Below, in pieces: positions 36,224 through 51,000 of a DNA stretch of 64,000 bases. The stretch covers positions 72,123,467-72,187,466 of the forward strand of contig JAYGXS010000001.1 in assembly GCA_036362985.1 (NCBI GenBank). The letters are read 5' to 3'. Numbering within the stretch: position 1 is the first letter of the stretch; every line of letters starts with the position of its first letter. The notes below the pieces were generated by a model that had not been told where the DNA came from, ran no database searches, and saw only the letters and a list, made by a program, of their open reading frames with translations. The stretch is from Ligula intestinalis. Lineage: Eukaryota > Platyhelminthes > Cestoda > Diphyllobothriidea > Diphyllobothriidae. A program made the translations under genes and the position numbers.

Positions 36224-36553
36224 TGTAAGGGCCTCTTAACGAACAGCCTAACAGGTAGATTGCACGCAAGAATGAGGCGTGCTCACGGCAGGCTATCGAT
36301 CGGCCTAGGAGAGGCGAAGCAATCAATCAATAACTTGAAATCTAAACTACAACCAATAATAACGACAACTATTTCAGGAGCGAATCTGATTTGCTCAAGG
36401 GACATCGTTTTCACGCATTTTTTCCGAAATACGTCGTACCTCATACACTAAGAGACTTCTGCCGTTGTACACTTCTTGTCGCATTCTTCCTTTGGCGAAT
36501 CACATAAGGCGTTATTGAGCAGTAATATATCGGTCTGATCTTCTGTTATAACA
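36224..36553 (+). repeat. 3' LTR
   Basis: Starts TGTAAGGGC and ends TTATAACA. Homologous along its length to 29356-29716, with many substitutions and indels, which indicates an old insertion. Confidence 0.88.
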
Positions 36554-36558
36554 GCCTT
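36554..36558. repeat. 3' target site duplication GCCTT
   Basis: GCCTT directly after the 3' LTR, identical to 29351-29355. Confidence 0.85.
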
Positions 36559-36799
36559 ATTCTTTTGGATGGGTGCCATCCTCTACTACTAACGTACAGG
36601 AGCAACTTGATGGGTAGATGCACATTGAGCAGATCTGAGGTAACAATCGATCCCTTATTACCCATGCAAGATTCTACTCTGGTATGCACGACGAACTGAT
36701 ATCTCGAACACGGGCGCATCTAAGCTATTGCATGCAAAAGAATTAATCGAACAACAAGGCACCTATTCATACTTTGCACGGTGCCGACACAGTTGATTC

Positions 36800-36975
36800 A
36801 TGTACGCCTGGATATTTAAGGTGTTCTAAATTTGTTCAAGGGCTGTAATTATCTCCTCACCTGTGCGGATCGTTTCACTGGATGGCCAGAAGCAAGACTT
36901 TGGTCTGATGTCACTGTTTCAGCAATAGTAAAGGTCTTTTTCAGTTGTTATATTACCACATTCGCCGCCCTCTCT
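36800..36975 (+). mobile_element. integrase fragment of a second gypsy-type element
   Basis: Frame 36832-37020 reads FKGCNYLLTCADRFTGWPEA, then VTVSAIVKVFFSCYITTF. This is the core around the first catalytic Asp, from a lineage different from the 29-36 kb element. No LTR or other domains were found beside it. Confidence 0.75.
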
Positions 36976-39900
36976 ACCAAGATACAGATGGCTCCAGTGG
37001 TGCATCGACCGGGAATGTGAGAAGTTTTTCGCCTAAGGCAGTAGCATGAAGCAGCTGAAAAGATGTGTAAGCCACAAATTTGTGAACAGATTGGCACAGT
37101 TCGCACAATACGATTACAACATACTAAGTTGCAGGCGTTATTAGTGCAGATATAGTACACGAAATGAGAGAGAAAAGTAAAAAAATCACACACCCGGACA
37201 TTATACGTTTGATCTGTTTCTTTCTGATAAAATATGCTAAGTTTAACAAATTTTTCAGAAGAATAAACGCAATGCAAGACATAGCCACTTGGTAAAGGCA
37301 ATACTTGAAAGATGAGCGCTCCATTCTTATGCATGGTATAGAGGCTCTGGGCCAGTCAAATCGATAAAAAACAGAGCAGCTACTCCTTCTCCACTGGCAA
37401 TAATTTCAGGTGGTCAAGTCACCTCAAGCGCTTTTATCCTCCTAATTTCCAGTGATTTTCATTGACAATTGTTACTTAATTCCTACCTCCCACATTATGT
37501 TTTCCTATGAGTATGTACTTCTCTTCGTAACTTTCATTTTTTTATTACTGGTGTACAGTCAAAATTTTTACCCACCTTTCACTAACTCCCTTTACGAGGG
37601 CTATGCAAAACACCCTTTATTGTCATCCGCATGTTTTGACCAAAAATATTACGGCAAGTGTATAGCAGTTCTATATATCACATTTTACGAGCATCAAACA
37701 GCAATTGATAATACTAGGTTTCATCATCACAATCATGTAAGCAGCTGCATACACCCACACAAATTTTTGTGCTTCAAGTACGTGCGAATGAGCGCAGGAG
37801 GGGCAACGAACTACGCAGCACACGAATAAATTGCTCATCTATTATTAAATGAGGACAAAATTAATGAATTTCCCTACCCCGATATGCCGGTGGTGATTTC
37901 AGCCCTGCATTATTGACCGAACAATTCTCACCAGGATCTTGTAATTTAAAGTCAAATAAACTTGATTGGGTATAAGAATATACCCCATATTTTCTATTCG
38001 GTTATGATCCCCCGCTGGTTTTAACCGTTCAGTTAAAATATATTCGTCCTTGGTCATTGTGCGGCTCACTAATGAAGCCGATCATGTAGGTGAAACATAT
38101 TTTGGGGTTTTCTGCCCACAGTTTATGTGTACCTTGTTATTAAGTCGTCTGTCCACCAAACATGATTTAATTTAGTCTATTTTTAGAAAGTGTGTTCATG
38201 GACTCTCGTAAGGTCTTCTGAAATTCACCCTGAATCTTATATGCATGAGTGCTGTATATAGACTCGAGTCTTTATACTTGATCGTGTACGCATGTGTACA
38301 CTATATTGCCTCAAAAGACACAAGCCAATTGTTTTTACGCTCTTTAATGGTGTAAAAGTTTCCAACCTGGCGAAATATCTCGCCTTGGACTGTATTGTTC
38401 AAGATTCCCATTTCGCTGGTCTTGCCTATAGATTGTTCCTTGTCGCTTCACATTCTAGCAGTTCTTCACTAAGAAGTTCGGCTTTGAAGGTCTTAAGGAG
38501 AATTGCTTGTTTTTTGCTCTATAACTGATAATCCTGAGGTGTCTTTAAAAATGCCCCTTATGGTTTGAAGGCAATTTATATGTGTATTGCTTTGACAATT
38601 GTACATCTTTACTGGTTATTTTTGTTTGTTAACTGCGCGCGTTTCAAATGTAAACTGAAGCTAAAAAGAATGTTGAGAGGGACTGCACACAACTGCATCC
38701 TAATTCAAACATTTCAACACAGGAGAATAATAAAGGGGTAGGATGAAAAAAATGGCAGAAAGCAAATATTCTGCTCAAAAGACAAATAAACATTAGTATG
38801 AAGGTTGTAGGCACGAAGGAAAATGTCTGATTCTTCTAAGCATACGTAGGCAGGCATAAGTATTCGGCAATGATACGTCAATGGCAGGTGAATATTATTT
38901 GCTCGTGACATCGGATACCCTTCGTATGAATCCCATAGAAGAAATATTATCAAGGAGTTTGTCTTGGACTTCAGACATTTTTTGTGAATTTGGTACCTAA
39001 AGCACACAGTTAATTCTTAATAACGCATTTTGAAAAAACAATCATTTGCTGGATTCTATCTTGCACGCGTTTTCGGACTGCTTTCAGAGAACCCTGGAAG
39101 ATTTTATCCATTTATAAGACGAATTCCATACTGCGTTCTATGTGCTAGAAAGTTTAAGTCTTTCTGGCCTTGCCTTAAGCAAACACGCGTCGTCCTTTGA
39201 TCCTTACTTTTTCCAAAAATGTTTTCTTATCCCGGATAAGGTGTGGTGTCTGTGCCCTGAAGCGTCATTTAAGGTGTGCCAGAACGATAATTGAGGGCTT
39301 TCCTTCCTGGATTTCTAAAGGTTTTCTAACAGATTGTTTTCTTCCTCTCTGCAATATTTTTACTCTTAAAATTCGAAAAGTAGACTGCAGAACACGGTCC
39401 CAAATGTTAACCTCTTTTTGTCGATTTCATCGTTGTGAATTTTTGGTTATACCAATCTGACCAAAAAAGCATGGTTGAATTACTTGTTTTGCCGTTAATA
39501 TTTCCTTGCAGCATTTTCATCTCTAGTATTCGTGCAAACAAATCATGCATGTGCGCCTAATTGTTGTGTTCTGTCTGAATAAGTGCTTGATGTTCTAGAA
39601 AGACCACGGGAAAAGAGGTATTGGCGTTATCACTAAACCATCAGGTTAATTGGATTCTTTATAAACCTGTCCTTTTTAACGGATTTAGGCCTGTTACAGC
39701 TGGAATTTACTCAGATGCTCAAGTTGTCAATTAAATAATTGAAGTTTTCAGGAATCCCCGAAGTATTTAGTGATATAAGATCCGCTTGAGAGTGGAACCT
39801 TAAGCTAACATTGTAGTGCTCCCAATTGCTACACAGATGAGGGCTGGAAGGGAGACTATAAATCCTGTAACACGTAAAAGAGACCACAATGTTCATTATT

Positions 39901-42900
39901 GATGCGGCCAAAACTGAGAAAAATGCGGAAGCGCAAGCAAAATCTGAAACAGCCTAGGATACTGGCTGTAGGAGAAGTATAAACGAGATGCTGATGTACA
40001 TAAAGCCTAATTAGTATTTAAAGAGTATGTATGGAAAATACAGTGTCTAATTTGACACTAAAGGCTCATTTATGCTAAGAAAGCTATGTTATTTACGCGT
40101 AACTATCGTTTTCTTTCAATAGTATGATCGTCTTCCCAAACAACAATGACCCGCGTGCATTTCATGAGAGTTCATACCGCTTTTACTACAGGAAGGCAGT
40201 GAGTTTGGGGTAACCGTACCTTCGGAAAAAGTTCAGAGCCTGTCTTCTTTTGATTGCTTGGCAAGTTTCAATGAAACCTGCATGCATTCGTTTTGGTTTA
40301 TCTATGTTTATTAGCTATCACACCAAGCACGGAAAGCTTGTCCACCGGTAATCTGCAGACGTTTTCGAAAGAGGACAAACTCTCTACACGCCTTGGTGAC
40401 AGCTCGTCCACACGGCTACAGTGGTGTTTGCGGATGATAGTCAAAGCCCACAAAGCGGCTATTCAGTTAGCTATAAAAATTATTCGTCTACTGAAGCTGT
40501 TATTAGAAGGTTTTCATTCAAGTAATCGATTACTTTCAAGAAACCGAAGTTCTTGACATTTACTGCGATATTTGTTGATTAAACCGTAACATAAATTTAA
40601 ATAAATTTGGCCAGCAAACAGGGTACATCTGCTTTACCCTATTTTCAGGAAGCCGATGGTGTAAATCACTAGGAACAGAAACCAACTTATTACAAGACCA
40701 GTAGCGTACTTTGAATGGAGAGTTTGAATGTATCTTTCTGCGGTATAACTTAAATTCTGGAACGTGGCGTTTCTCGTATGTAAGTGCTGGCCTACTCTAT
40801 CGAAAAGTCACATGTTTGTCGCTATTCATCTTAAATTGTTATTGGAGAAGACTGATCGGTCATGACACACACTCGCTCTATTTTGCCTTAGCGTTTGTTC
40901 TCGAACCCACCAGAAGCTACTCAGCGTTTAAAGTATGATAGGCCGAAAGATATTCCCGACAAAGACATAAGAAATTAGGATAGTTATATCAGGTCTATTA
41001 GTCTTAATCAGCTAGCCAGATCCAATCCTAAGCTTTCCGATCCTCCGTTGAGGGCGTTCGACTTCTAATCAACGGGTCTCATGCTGTTTATCGGTTCTCA
41101 AAACAAAAAAGGGAATGAACGAAATTGTATAACAACATTTTCTCTGGTGTGGATGTTACCAACTACGAGAAACGTAAACGTTTGCAAGAAGAGGTTTGAT
41201 CGTGCCTTTGTCGGAAATATCATTCTGCTCTCGCCATTAACATATCATTAACAATTGTGCAGCTGCTGGTGAGCATCGAGAGAGAAGAAGAGAGAAGACA
41301 ACGGGACGAGCGCATACTGTAACCGTCTACCATTTTTTATGTTCCCGATCAAATTCGACAAGACAAAGAGCATGTGACGGAACCACAGGGTTGACACAAG
41401 GCTCCTAGACTTCAGCACGACTCCTGTTCTCTCTTGGATTTTCGTTATTGTGCAACATTAGTACTATGTTAGGAACTGCTTCCTGAGAGGGAGGGTCACA
41501 TGGCACCGTGTAGGCTGTTACATGTCTGCGGCAAAATCAGCTGAGAGCTATAGATTTGTCATCGGAATTTACAAAAAACACCCGAAGTGATCATGGCAAC
41601 TTGTTAACGGCAAGTCAGACTGCAAACAGTCATCAACTGCTGAAGATATGCCACCAACTTGACAAAAAGTAGGTAAAGTTTCCAAATTTTATTAACTTAT
41701 AAGGCCCGTTTGAGGCAGATTGCCACTTATGTCCATTATCCTTTGCATTCATTTCTAGCAAAATTATCGTCATTTTCTGGACTTAGCGGTACGAAACCCT
41801 GTTGCCTTAACTATCTGGGCCGGCAGTCATTTCGGGTCGCTAGATAAACATGGCTTTCCTCGGCTGTTTCGTGTACTGCGGATTTCGATGATTAACACTT
41901 TCTGCTGACTTTTTCGACACGTTCGTTTGAACGAAACCGGCTTCCTATGCTCCCAGGCCTCAGTTGCGTTTAACTGTCGTAATTTTTCGACGTCGGGCAT
42001 CTTCTAAGAGGCCTTTTAGACCCGCTGGAATGACGAGCTTTCAAACTAGAATAAGATCCCTCTCATTGTTTTTACCAGTTTCGCCATTGCTGCTATCAGC
42101 TTTAACCTTTTAGAATGGCGTCACTTTATTCAGTTTGATGGTTCAAGCAGCATCCTGTGAATACCAGGTTAGCGGATATTTGGGGTGATGCTGGAAGCCT
42201 GTAGTAGTGGCAGATAGCCAGTTCTAATGCGTAAATTTCAACAACGAATCCAGAGCCAAATCCAAAGCTACCAATAAGACGGTTGCTTCACGGTCGACTG
42301 CCTGTTCCGCTCATTTGTTCGGTTGGTAGTAGCCAGCAAACCACGGTTAAGGAGTCCTTTAACTAGTTTTCGTAGCTGCAGTTGGTTTACACCCTCTGTC
42401 GGTAATTCGTGTTGGCTCGTACAAACAAGAGGCGCTTTTGAATTCGCGCACTCACTAATTCGGCTATGATCTTATTCCCACGCAAGTCATAAACAGTTCG
42501 CTTATTCTGTCGCCTACCGTGGGGAGTCACACCTTCCGCTGTGGTTTTCTCGGGCCTCAGATACCGCTTATAACTCTGGTCTTGATGTCTAACGACAGTT
42601 CAAAAGTCGAAAGTAATTAATTCCCTCTGTTAATGGTATTCGTTTGGCCAAGGATCCTCCCAGCCTGCAACATTTTATTTACTTTGGCTGGCAGTAAGGA
42701 GTAATCTTCGAGTATTTTGCCTAAAAAGACTAGAAAAATTGGTCTTCAGAGAGTAACTTTTGCTGACCTTTACAACCGCTGACCTAGTTTCGAAGTTCTC
42801 ATCACGAAGGGCACAATGACCGTGTTCCTTAGACGATTAACGTCCGTCTCACGTGACTTCTTATCTGCACGTGTCCGATAAGCTTTACAGATTAATTATC

Positions 42901-44754
42901 ACGAAAATTGCCAGTATATTTACTCTGTCCTTATCCGCCTATCTCTTTGCCTACTTTAGGGCATTCTGGAAAAACTTCTAACTCAGATTTCGTGGTTGTC
43001 AATTTTTAACTCGTGCGCTATGCAGAGTTCAGTCCGAATATTCTCGTGACCAGCAAAAGATACATCTTCTGCATAATATCCTATAGTTCTGAGTCCCCTC
43101 TAGTAGTCGGCTAGCTTTCTGTTTTTCACTGTAAGGGGAGCCTTTGCCCATCCCATTAACTACAGCTGCAAGGAAATCGAACTGCCCTTTTTAGGTTGGC
43201 ACCTGCTGAAAAGACTCCATCCATGCGCCTCCTTGGATTTCCTTCTTATTCCGTATGTTTGAATTGAATTGCTCTTGTAGGGCAAAAATATCTTTTTTTT
43301 CAGGGTAATCCTAACAACTTTACGCGAACAAAGTGTAGTAGAGGGCAAGCTCTAAAAGGAAATTGCTGTAAATTGAGATAACTATAAGTTCTATTTGCGT
43401 TCTTAATCTCCAGAGGGCGAACTAGCAACTTCAGGAGTTAAAATGAATGCTAACTATCCCAGAATTCTGAGGATTTGTCCACTTGTTTATTTATTATTAA
43501 CTGATGAAACTCGTCCCCTGTTCATGAGTTTAGTCCTAATGGGGTGCGATAAATCGCGAACAGTGTAGCTAATTTTCAGAAGACCGTATCTTTACTGGGC
43601 AATTAATTAAAGACTCTCAGCCCTGAAAACCGCTACGTCTCCGCAGTTACTCTGCTCGGAGTAATAGTTTTTTATAGCAACCCGATATCTGTCGGTCGAT
43701 TGGCTGAACTTTTATTCGAGATCTGATTCGGAGACCATTTTTAAATATCCAACGTAAACAACCAGTAGGTCTATTCTTGAGTAGTTGCGTTTCTTAACTC
43801 CGTATTTGTGATCAACGCGGTCTCTTATTCAAAATGTTCACTACTCTAGGCGCTCTATCACTTACTTTTTTCTTCTAGTTGTTCGTCCTAGCTTGTTTCT
43901 CTAGACGGCATTATTTAATACAGCATTTTCCGCCTTTCGATCGTATTTATTAACTTAACGCAGCCGTGCTAATTTTTCATCAAGCCTGCCTCAATTAATC
44001 AGTTTTCTTTCTCAGATTAACCGGAGCTATCCTCGCGGCGGTATTGCGACGACTGTAATGGCAAAAAACGATTTTTTTTGCTTTTTCATTATTCACAATC
44101 GTATAGTATCAGTAGACGTGTGATTTCGCTGTATACGCGAATCTTGCCGATGATCAAGATAACGCGATGGGCGTAAAGAACGAGAATGTTGAAGCATCGG
44201 AACCGTTCGCTTATTTGCGTGCGTTTTCAACCGCATGCAAGTGTGCATAGTTAGAGGTAAAAACGGCAAAAAATGAATTCGAAAATTCGTCTCCATACAC
44301 ACACCTAAAGCTTATAACATCTTAGATTTGCGTGACTTCGTCGTCCGTACTATGTCGATATGACCGCACATCCGTCAAAAGGTATTGGGAACTGACGGAG
44401 TGAGTCCCAGGATACAACGGGCCGATTGACTTCCGTAAGCGGTCGATGGGTGCCCATCTGCCATATTTTAAAATTTCCACCCTTTCAAACTGACATTCTT
44501 TAATCTTGAGGAGGGGCTGTCTCCTCTTGGTCAGATGCGGTTCTAAAAATGGTCGTTTCAGCACTTACTTGTACACCAACTAATTTTTTTACCCCCTTTA
44601 TCCACAAAACTGATTTCCCCTCCTTCAGTTTATATTGCCATGCGGTCCTAGAGCGAGTGATGTAGTTTATACCAATGAGACTTATTCTAGTTTTGACTTC
44701 TTTTGTATTTCGACTGTTTCGTTGGATTTTATTCAATTTCTTCACTCCTACCAG
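36976..44754. other. mostly featureless; 5' flank of phosphatase
   Basis: Short frames only. 40293-40556 (plus) opens with a Ser/Thr-rich stretch (TPSTESLSTGNLQTFSKE) after TTTATTAG and could be an exon, but no donor joins it in phase to the phosphatase. 41340-41400 vaguely resembles the head of SINE family B. 41.4-44 kb shows nothing recognisable. Confidence 0.35.
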
Positions 44755-44862
44755 TATTCATTGCTGCTCATGGAATGTTGGAGATGAAGGTCCGCCGGAT
44801 GAAGACCTATCAGCATTGTTGGGTGTCCAAGCTGAACCCTACCCGGACGTCATATTCGTTGG
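44755..44862 (+). CDS. 5-phosphatase exon a (WNVG motif)
   Basis: The acceptor is TTCACTCCTACCAG and the donor GTAAGC. It encodes IHCCSWNVGDEGPPDEDLSA to PYPDVIFVG. It enters in phase 2 and leaves GG to complete Gly with exon b. Confidence 0.93.
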
Positions 44863-45014
44863 GTAAGCAGAGTTATTCAGTTCCTCGAAAGTTACAGACT
44901 GCAGGAAGTTATCAGATCAGAGGATTGGTATGAGGCTCTGAAGACTGTTCTCGCACCCCTCGACTTTGTACTAGTGAGTTTAACCTCCTTCGAGACACGC
45001 CTCGTCATCACGCC

Positions 45015-45052
<38 letters not shown>

Positions 45053-48000
45053 GATCGGTGTTCGCACATTTCTGAGTGAATATATATATATATATATTTC
45101 CAAATCTGCTTCACCTCTCTTTCTCTCTCCCTACTCTACTAATTTGCAATGTTAGATCAAGATTCGGAATTGCTGGGCCATTTGGATCTACGCCTTTGTA
45201 CGTCGAGACTTGCTTCCAGCCACAAACAACATCGAATCAGAGCTGACTGCTTTCGGCTATGCTGGAATCATGGTGAGCAGGCCAATTTTCTTACTTCGAT
45301 CAATTACTTTCTGCCCAGGGTAACAAGGGTGCGTGTTCAATCCGGATGGAAGTCTGCGGGGTTAACATGGCCTGTGTGTCAGCGCATTTTACTGCGCACT
45401 CGGAAAACTTTGCCGAGCGCCTAAACGTACCTTTCTTTCCTGTCTGCTTGATTCTTACTACGCCCTTAGGACTACATGGATGTTATTAAACGTCAAAACT
45501 TTCGTGATCCGGATGTCAATGTCATACTGGACCATGAGTGAGTTCACTATTCCCTCAGCAGAGCTGACGTCTAACCGTTCTAAAGTTACGTCTTTTGGAT
45601 GGGCGACCTCAACTTCCGTTCTGAGGGGATTGATAAGGATGGCGCCGAAAGACTCGTCAAAGTCAAACGATATGACAGTCTTCTGGAGTATGATCAGGTA
45701 AGGGAGGTTGTTTCTACTTAACATTTCCCTCACAACTATCCAATTGTCCTTCTGAGATTTTTTTATACAGTTGCTGTTCGAGTGCTGCCCTTCTTTTATG
45801 CTTAGTTATAAACCGTTAGTCTGTTGTTCTCACCGTTCCTCGACAGTTATCTTTTCTCGAAAGCGGTTGCCTAGACTGGGCTTCAGACCGTTTAGGCTAC
45901 TTACTGTATTTTCTTAGAAATCGCATTTGACAGTCAACCTTAGAAGCACTAATTATTCTTGTCCTATTTAAAGTTCGTGACGACCTAAAAGCCTTAGTAC
46001 TTGTTGATATCTGCTTTGGAGCCAAAAATCTACTCCAACGGTGCCTTGTATCCCACATTCGGCCCTTAGGTTTTGCGGTGTAGGGTTTATTTTTGGTCTA
46101 CTTGGGTACAGAGGTTATCACTACTACAGTTTCACCTTGATGGATTAATCAGAGGAGAATGTCTCTCAGCAGTGCCCGCCAGCCATGCACTTGATGGTTT
46201 TCAAGACAAATCAGGAGCATCTAGTTTTAATGCCATTCCTTTTTTAAGAAGTCGATCGGCGCCCTATCAGCTATTTAAAACAGTTAGATGTAGGCCTTTG
46301 CCTGCGTAAGTTAGTGTGTTATGCCTTATGCGAAGAAGTATCCAAAAGGCGCCAATTATATATTCAACTTTTTATTCAAGGTACCAGCGCAAGAACATTA
46401 ATCCCTTTCAAACGACTATCAGTTAGATTATATGCACTACTCCCAAAAGTTTTTCCATTGTTCCAAGCACTTTTTATGTTCTTCTGAAATGGTGTTACTA
46501 ACTGCCTCCAGTAAGTTTTTCTTACTTGTTTCTACGCTCCGAAAACGTTTTTCTTTTCATTCTTGGAATTAAGAAGAAATCCGAAGGGACTAGGTGGAGT
46601 GACTGTGGGGAAGGAAAAACCATTTTCATGTCGTTTTTCTACAAAACTGGGAGATTTTTAACGCTGGGCAGGTGAACTGTCATGTTTAACCAGCCATCCC
46701 ACGAGTACCACAATCTAGGTCGTTTTGTGACTGTCAGTCACTATGGTAGTTGCTTTGCCGCGCTGCTATGAGAAAATTCGGGCGTGTAGGACCATTTGGA
46801 TGTCGCGTTGCTCTTGGAAGTTTGGCCTCACAAAATCGCCGAGGCGTTTGGAGGGGAGGGGTTAATACAGTTTAATCCTCTCACGCTTCGACAGTTCCTC
46901 ACGCGCACAATTCGGCCATCTGGGCGCAGAGAATGTCTCGTAAGCAGACCTAATTGGAGAGGGAAGCGCCGTCAACCCATTTGCCCGAGAAAAGTAATTT
47001 TCGTTTTTTGTCTATTCCCTCATACATTCAAACTCTACTGCTCTACAGGGGGACCTCATTCAAATCTAGCTGCGGTTCCTTGAACTCGAGAGTGTTTTAA
47101 CGACTAGAAGGGGAGGGGGTGACGATGCCTGACTGCGACGAATTACATACAGGTAAATAAGTACTATGTGCATTAAGCTGTGGGGCGATCAAAAAATCCT
47201 TTTAACAGTAGAGTCAGTGACTGGAAAGACTACTCCTCATCTAAATTCCTTCGCGACAGCGCTGCGAAAAGGGGCTGTGGCTACCTTCTACCCAGTCATC
47301 TTGATGGTCAACCATTACTATGTCCAAGAGTATTGTGGCGCGGCCTGGTACGTCAAATTCACACGAAGCGTATGTGGCCTCGATTGCAATTGCACCTGCG
47401 CAGAGAAAGGGAACATAATCGGTTACGACAAAATGTTGTTACAAATCTGCAAGTTATTCTCACTGGAAAGCTGCGTATGTTTATAGCAGGCCGTTCAGGT
47501 CTGCTAATATTCTATCCAACGTCCTAGAAGAGCCGAGCTAGTTCTCGCAAACATGACGGAGCACTGTGGCCACAGCCAGTGCGAGACGCCGTCGGATGCA
47601 GGTTACTGACCTACTGCATGAGAACACGCCCTCACGTACTCCTCTGTGAGGTTGACATTTCCTGGGACTATGGACATTGTTTTGCTGGCGACAGGCCGTG
47701 GTTTCATCGTCTAATTACGCCCTATTTGAATAACCAAGGAAAAACACAACAACAACAACATGGGCGTAAAAGTGGTCGCCATCCAAATGACGGTTTTATT
47801 TTTTACAGAACCCGGAGTTGCTGTCTCGGGTGGCACTGGCCGCGGGCAAGCCCCAGGCTGCTGTGGACTGCGTCGAGTCATGCCTGAGGGTACTTACTGA
47901 CTTGTACTTGATGCGATCAGCTCCTGTTGTTGGATGAATCGGCTTCACGGATAGCAGCTGCCCATTGGCGGCGATTTTGAAGCTAGCTCATCGCAACTGT

Positions 48001-51000
48001 AAACCCATTGTTTGTTGCAGTGTCGCAAGCTGTAAACGGTTAGGAGGCCCATCCCTTCGAAGTCCGACTTGATGGTGTTGAGCCATGTCTTCAGTTGTTC
48101 GGCATGCCGATATCTCCAGTTTGCACTACGAGAGGGGTTCACGACCAATCTGAGGGTGTGTGCAAGTCTCGGCCAGTCCGATGCAACTATCTGTGTGAGA
48201 TTTGACAATGGCTTATAAGTGATTGTTACGCGAGTTCATGTTGACTGGTGTGTTGGATTTGCCCGAGGTGTGTCGCGTGTAGGGGTCCCCTGCTACGTGG
48301 CCGCAGGATTGCGCGTTCAAGTGTCTCTTGGGAAACTGCAGCTAATTGGGCATGTGTCCGCATGCGTGCTCGCGTGCGTTTAAGCTCATCGAGTGGGGTC
48401 CATTACAGCGAAGCCACATGATCTTGAGGTCGTTCACATTAAACAATGAACCACTGTTGGCTGTCGACCACAGGAGCGACTTGTCAGGACAGCCTGCAAG
48501 CAATTGATTAGGCTGGACTCCTAACAGGCATTCCTAACCAAAGAGTATTTGATGTCCCCTTGTGCACAAATAATCTCAACTCACAGCACCGCCTCAAGAA
48601 ACACGTCTGCCTACCAATTAGTAAACTGCGAGTGCTGTTTATACAGCCAGTTACTGCCTCATTCGGTAATTATCTGAAGGGCTTGCTGTAGTTCTCTTCT
48701 GCAAAAGTACACAGGATCAACTCAATGTGTGGGTTAGTTTCACCGGTATGGCTGACATTTGCGTCGCCTGATGTCTTTCTGAATCCTAAGTAGTGTGACG
48801 TTTGAGCGTGCCTAAACCCTTGATCGTCACTTTTTGGTGCCCCTTTATCCTGTCTCTCACAGAGTAAGCCCGACCATTTACCTAGCCCATTATATTTTAA
48901 CTGGAAAATGCTGGTTGGCGTCTTGCTATCTGGATGGTATGCCCAACTTGAGGTATATTTGCATACAGACAGTTGTCTCGCAACGTGCTACCCATACACG
49001 CGTTTTACACATGTTGTTGCCGCATGCCGCACCCGTGTGCGAGGTATATTTGTTCCTCCGTAACCTGACAGGCATTCGGCAGCAAGCGAGGTCTGCAGTG
49101 ACTACAATTGGCGCTGCACCACTTCATCCTAGATCGGTGTGATTACATTTTATTGATCTGGCTAGTTGGCGAATTGTTGCTAGTCTGCCCCCGGGTGTAT
49201 GTCTTCAACCGTTGAACATGCAAAGTGCCAGTCTGTTTCTCTCATTTTCTCCCTTGAAAATTACCGTTGTTCGTCATGTGACAACATAGCGCAACTTTCG
49301 AGAAAAAATTATAATATCCGTAGGAGGTCTTCGTATCCGCGAGCTCCCGATCATGATCGCTAGATTATGGTTAAATCGTACTCAGAACAACCAAATATCT
49401 TGTTTTGTCTGGATTTAATCACCGCCTTCAAACTATAAGAAGATTGCGTTCGAATTAAGTGAAATGCAGGATTTGCTTCGTATCCACGTATTTCACCGTG
49501 ACATTTAAAGCATGAAGAAACCTCCTCCAATAAACCACTGCCTTTCTGAATTTGTTTATGTGAAAAACGATAGGGAAAAGCATAAATATACTAAATTATT
49601 CAGTTTTATCTGAGTTCTCTCTGTCAAGTAAGCGTACGCATACAACCAGTTTAGAATTACACTTCGCTGCCCCCCTCCATAGTGATAGCAGCATCTTTTC
49701 AATTTCATCCCATACCATTTCCTGTCGCTATTCCAAGCTCTGGTTAATTTCGTCGTTGAAAAGTTCGCCAGGCGTAGGGGATTCTTAATATACCGCGCGA
49801 CACTTTGCTGATATTTACTTGGAAAGTTCTTGGGTGTCGCCGGTGCGGCTACAATATTTACTGACTTGCATAGTGCTCTGTCGTGTTCACCATCTTTAAA
49901 ACAGGACTTTAAGGAAAAGGTGATTTCATAGATAAAATGTCATTCATACTGTACTTTCTTACTTATACTTGTTACGGTTGTGATCATGCCTGATCTAGCC
50001 GGCCTACATATTGATGATGTTTCTTGGGGATGTTGATCACAGGCGGGTGCCCAACAGCCGCTCGGATTCTTTTTTCGAGGTTTTCCCCTCTAGCGCTTTG
50101 GCTCAATAACCTAACCACAGGGCAATAGTGGCAAATAAACCTATTTAATGGTGGTTCACGCTCGCCATGTCACCGTACCGTCATTGGGACTTGCGACCTT
50201 TTCAAGGCAGTCAGACCTCAGTTCTCCACGTCCTGGTAACACTGTCGCTGCTGTTTTGCGACTGCTTATTCGCCAGACCCGGGAGCCTGCTTACTCCACA
50301 GCTAACCTTAGCTGAAGGCCGTTTCGCTATCCGCCACCTGTGGACACGCCAGGTAGCCAACAGCTAGGCTGTAGCGAATGGTATTCTTGCTGATGTTTTG
50401 GACACTCTCTCTCTCTCTCGTTGCCACCATCAGCATGGTGCACTAGCTTTTTCTGCTAGACTTAATTTTTTCAACCTTGCCGCCAGCCCCGTGCTCAGCG
50501 TCCGTTCTGACCTCTTCGGTGTCGACTATTGGCGTACTCAGTATAAATACAATTCGGTACATAAAATCGACCCTCCTTCTTCGTCTTTTTTGGGAGATCG
50601 TGAACACGAGGAGGTACCTTGACCTCGAATCCTAACGCATGCGAATATTTTGAGTAATATATCAGCCAGTTTTATGCTTTCATTCGTTCTCTCTTGTCTG
50701 TGTGGCGTAGATCCAGGAAGTTGGCTCCACTATTTTTGAAATAATTCGCACTACTTAGGTATGCATTTTCAATATGAGTACAGCGATTTATAGTTGTCTA
50801 ATCAATTCTGTGACCCTGGTAAATAGAACCCTCATTTGTAAAATTTCTGCTAATTACTCCACTATCGCTACCCGCGCCGCAGTTCCGTTCTTTTAGCCTC
50901 ATCTGCCCTTGGTGCATTGTGTCTCATGAGATCATTAGCTGTCTTATTCACAACAATGTCATCTTCCGGGCTCATAAGAAGTCTGGTCTGTTTTTTTTAA

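Larger units (their letters stand above)
29356..36553 (+). mobile_element. Ty3/gypsy LTR retrotransposon (CsRn1-like), dead, with nested LINEs
   Basis: Two alignable LTRs bound gag, protease, reverse transcriptase, RNase H and integrase in Ty3/gypsy order. Outside the LTRs sits GCCTT on both sides (29351-29355 and 36554-36558), a 5-bp target duplication that fixes both ends. Frameshifts and stops run throughout. The internal region is interrupted by a LINE fragment in the RT (31385-33291) and another in the integrase (about 34433-35225). A C-x2-C-x3-H-x4-C gag knuckle and GTQFRGTYYLT-type protease tail suggest the flatworm CsRn1 group; that placement is inference. Confidence 0.92.
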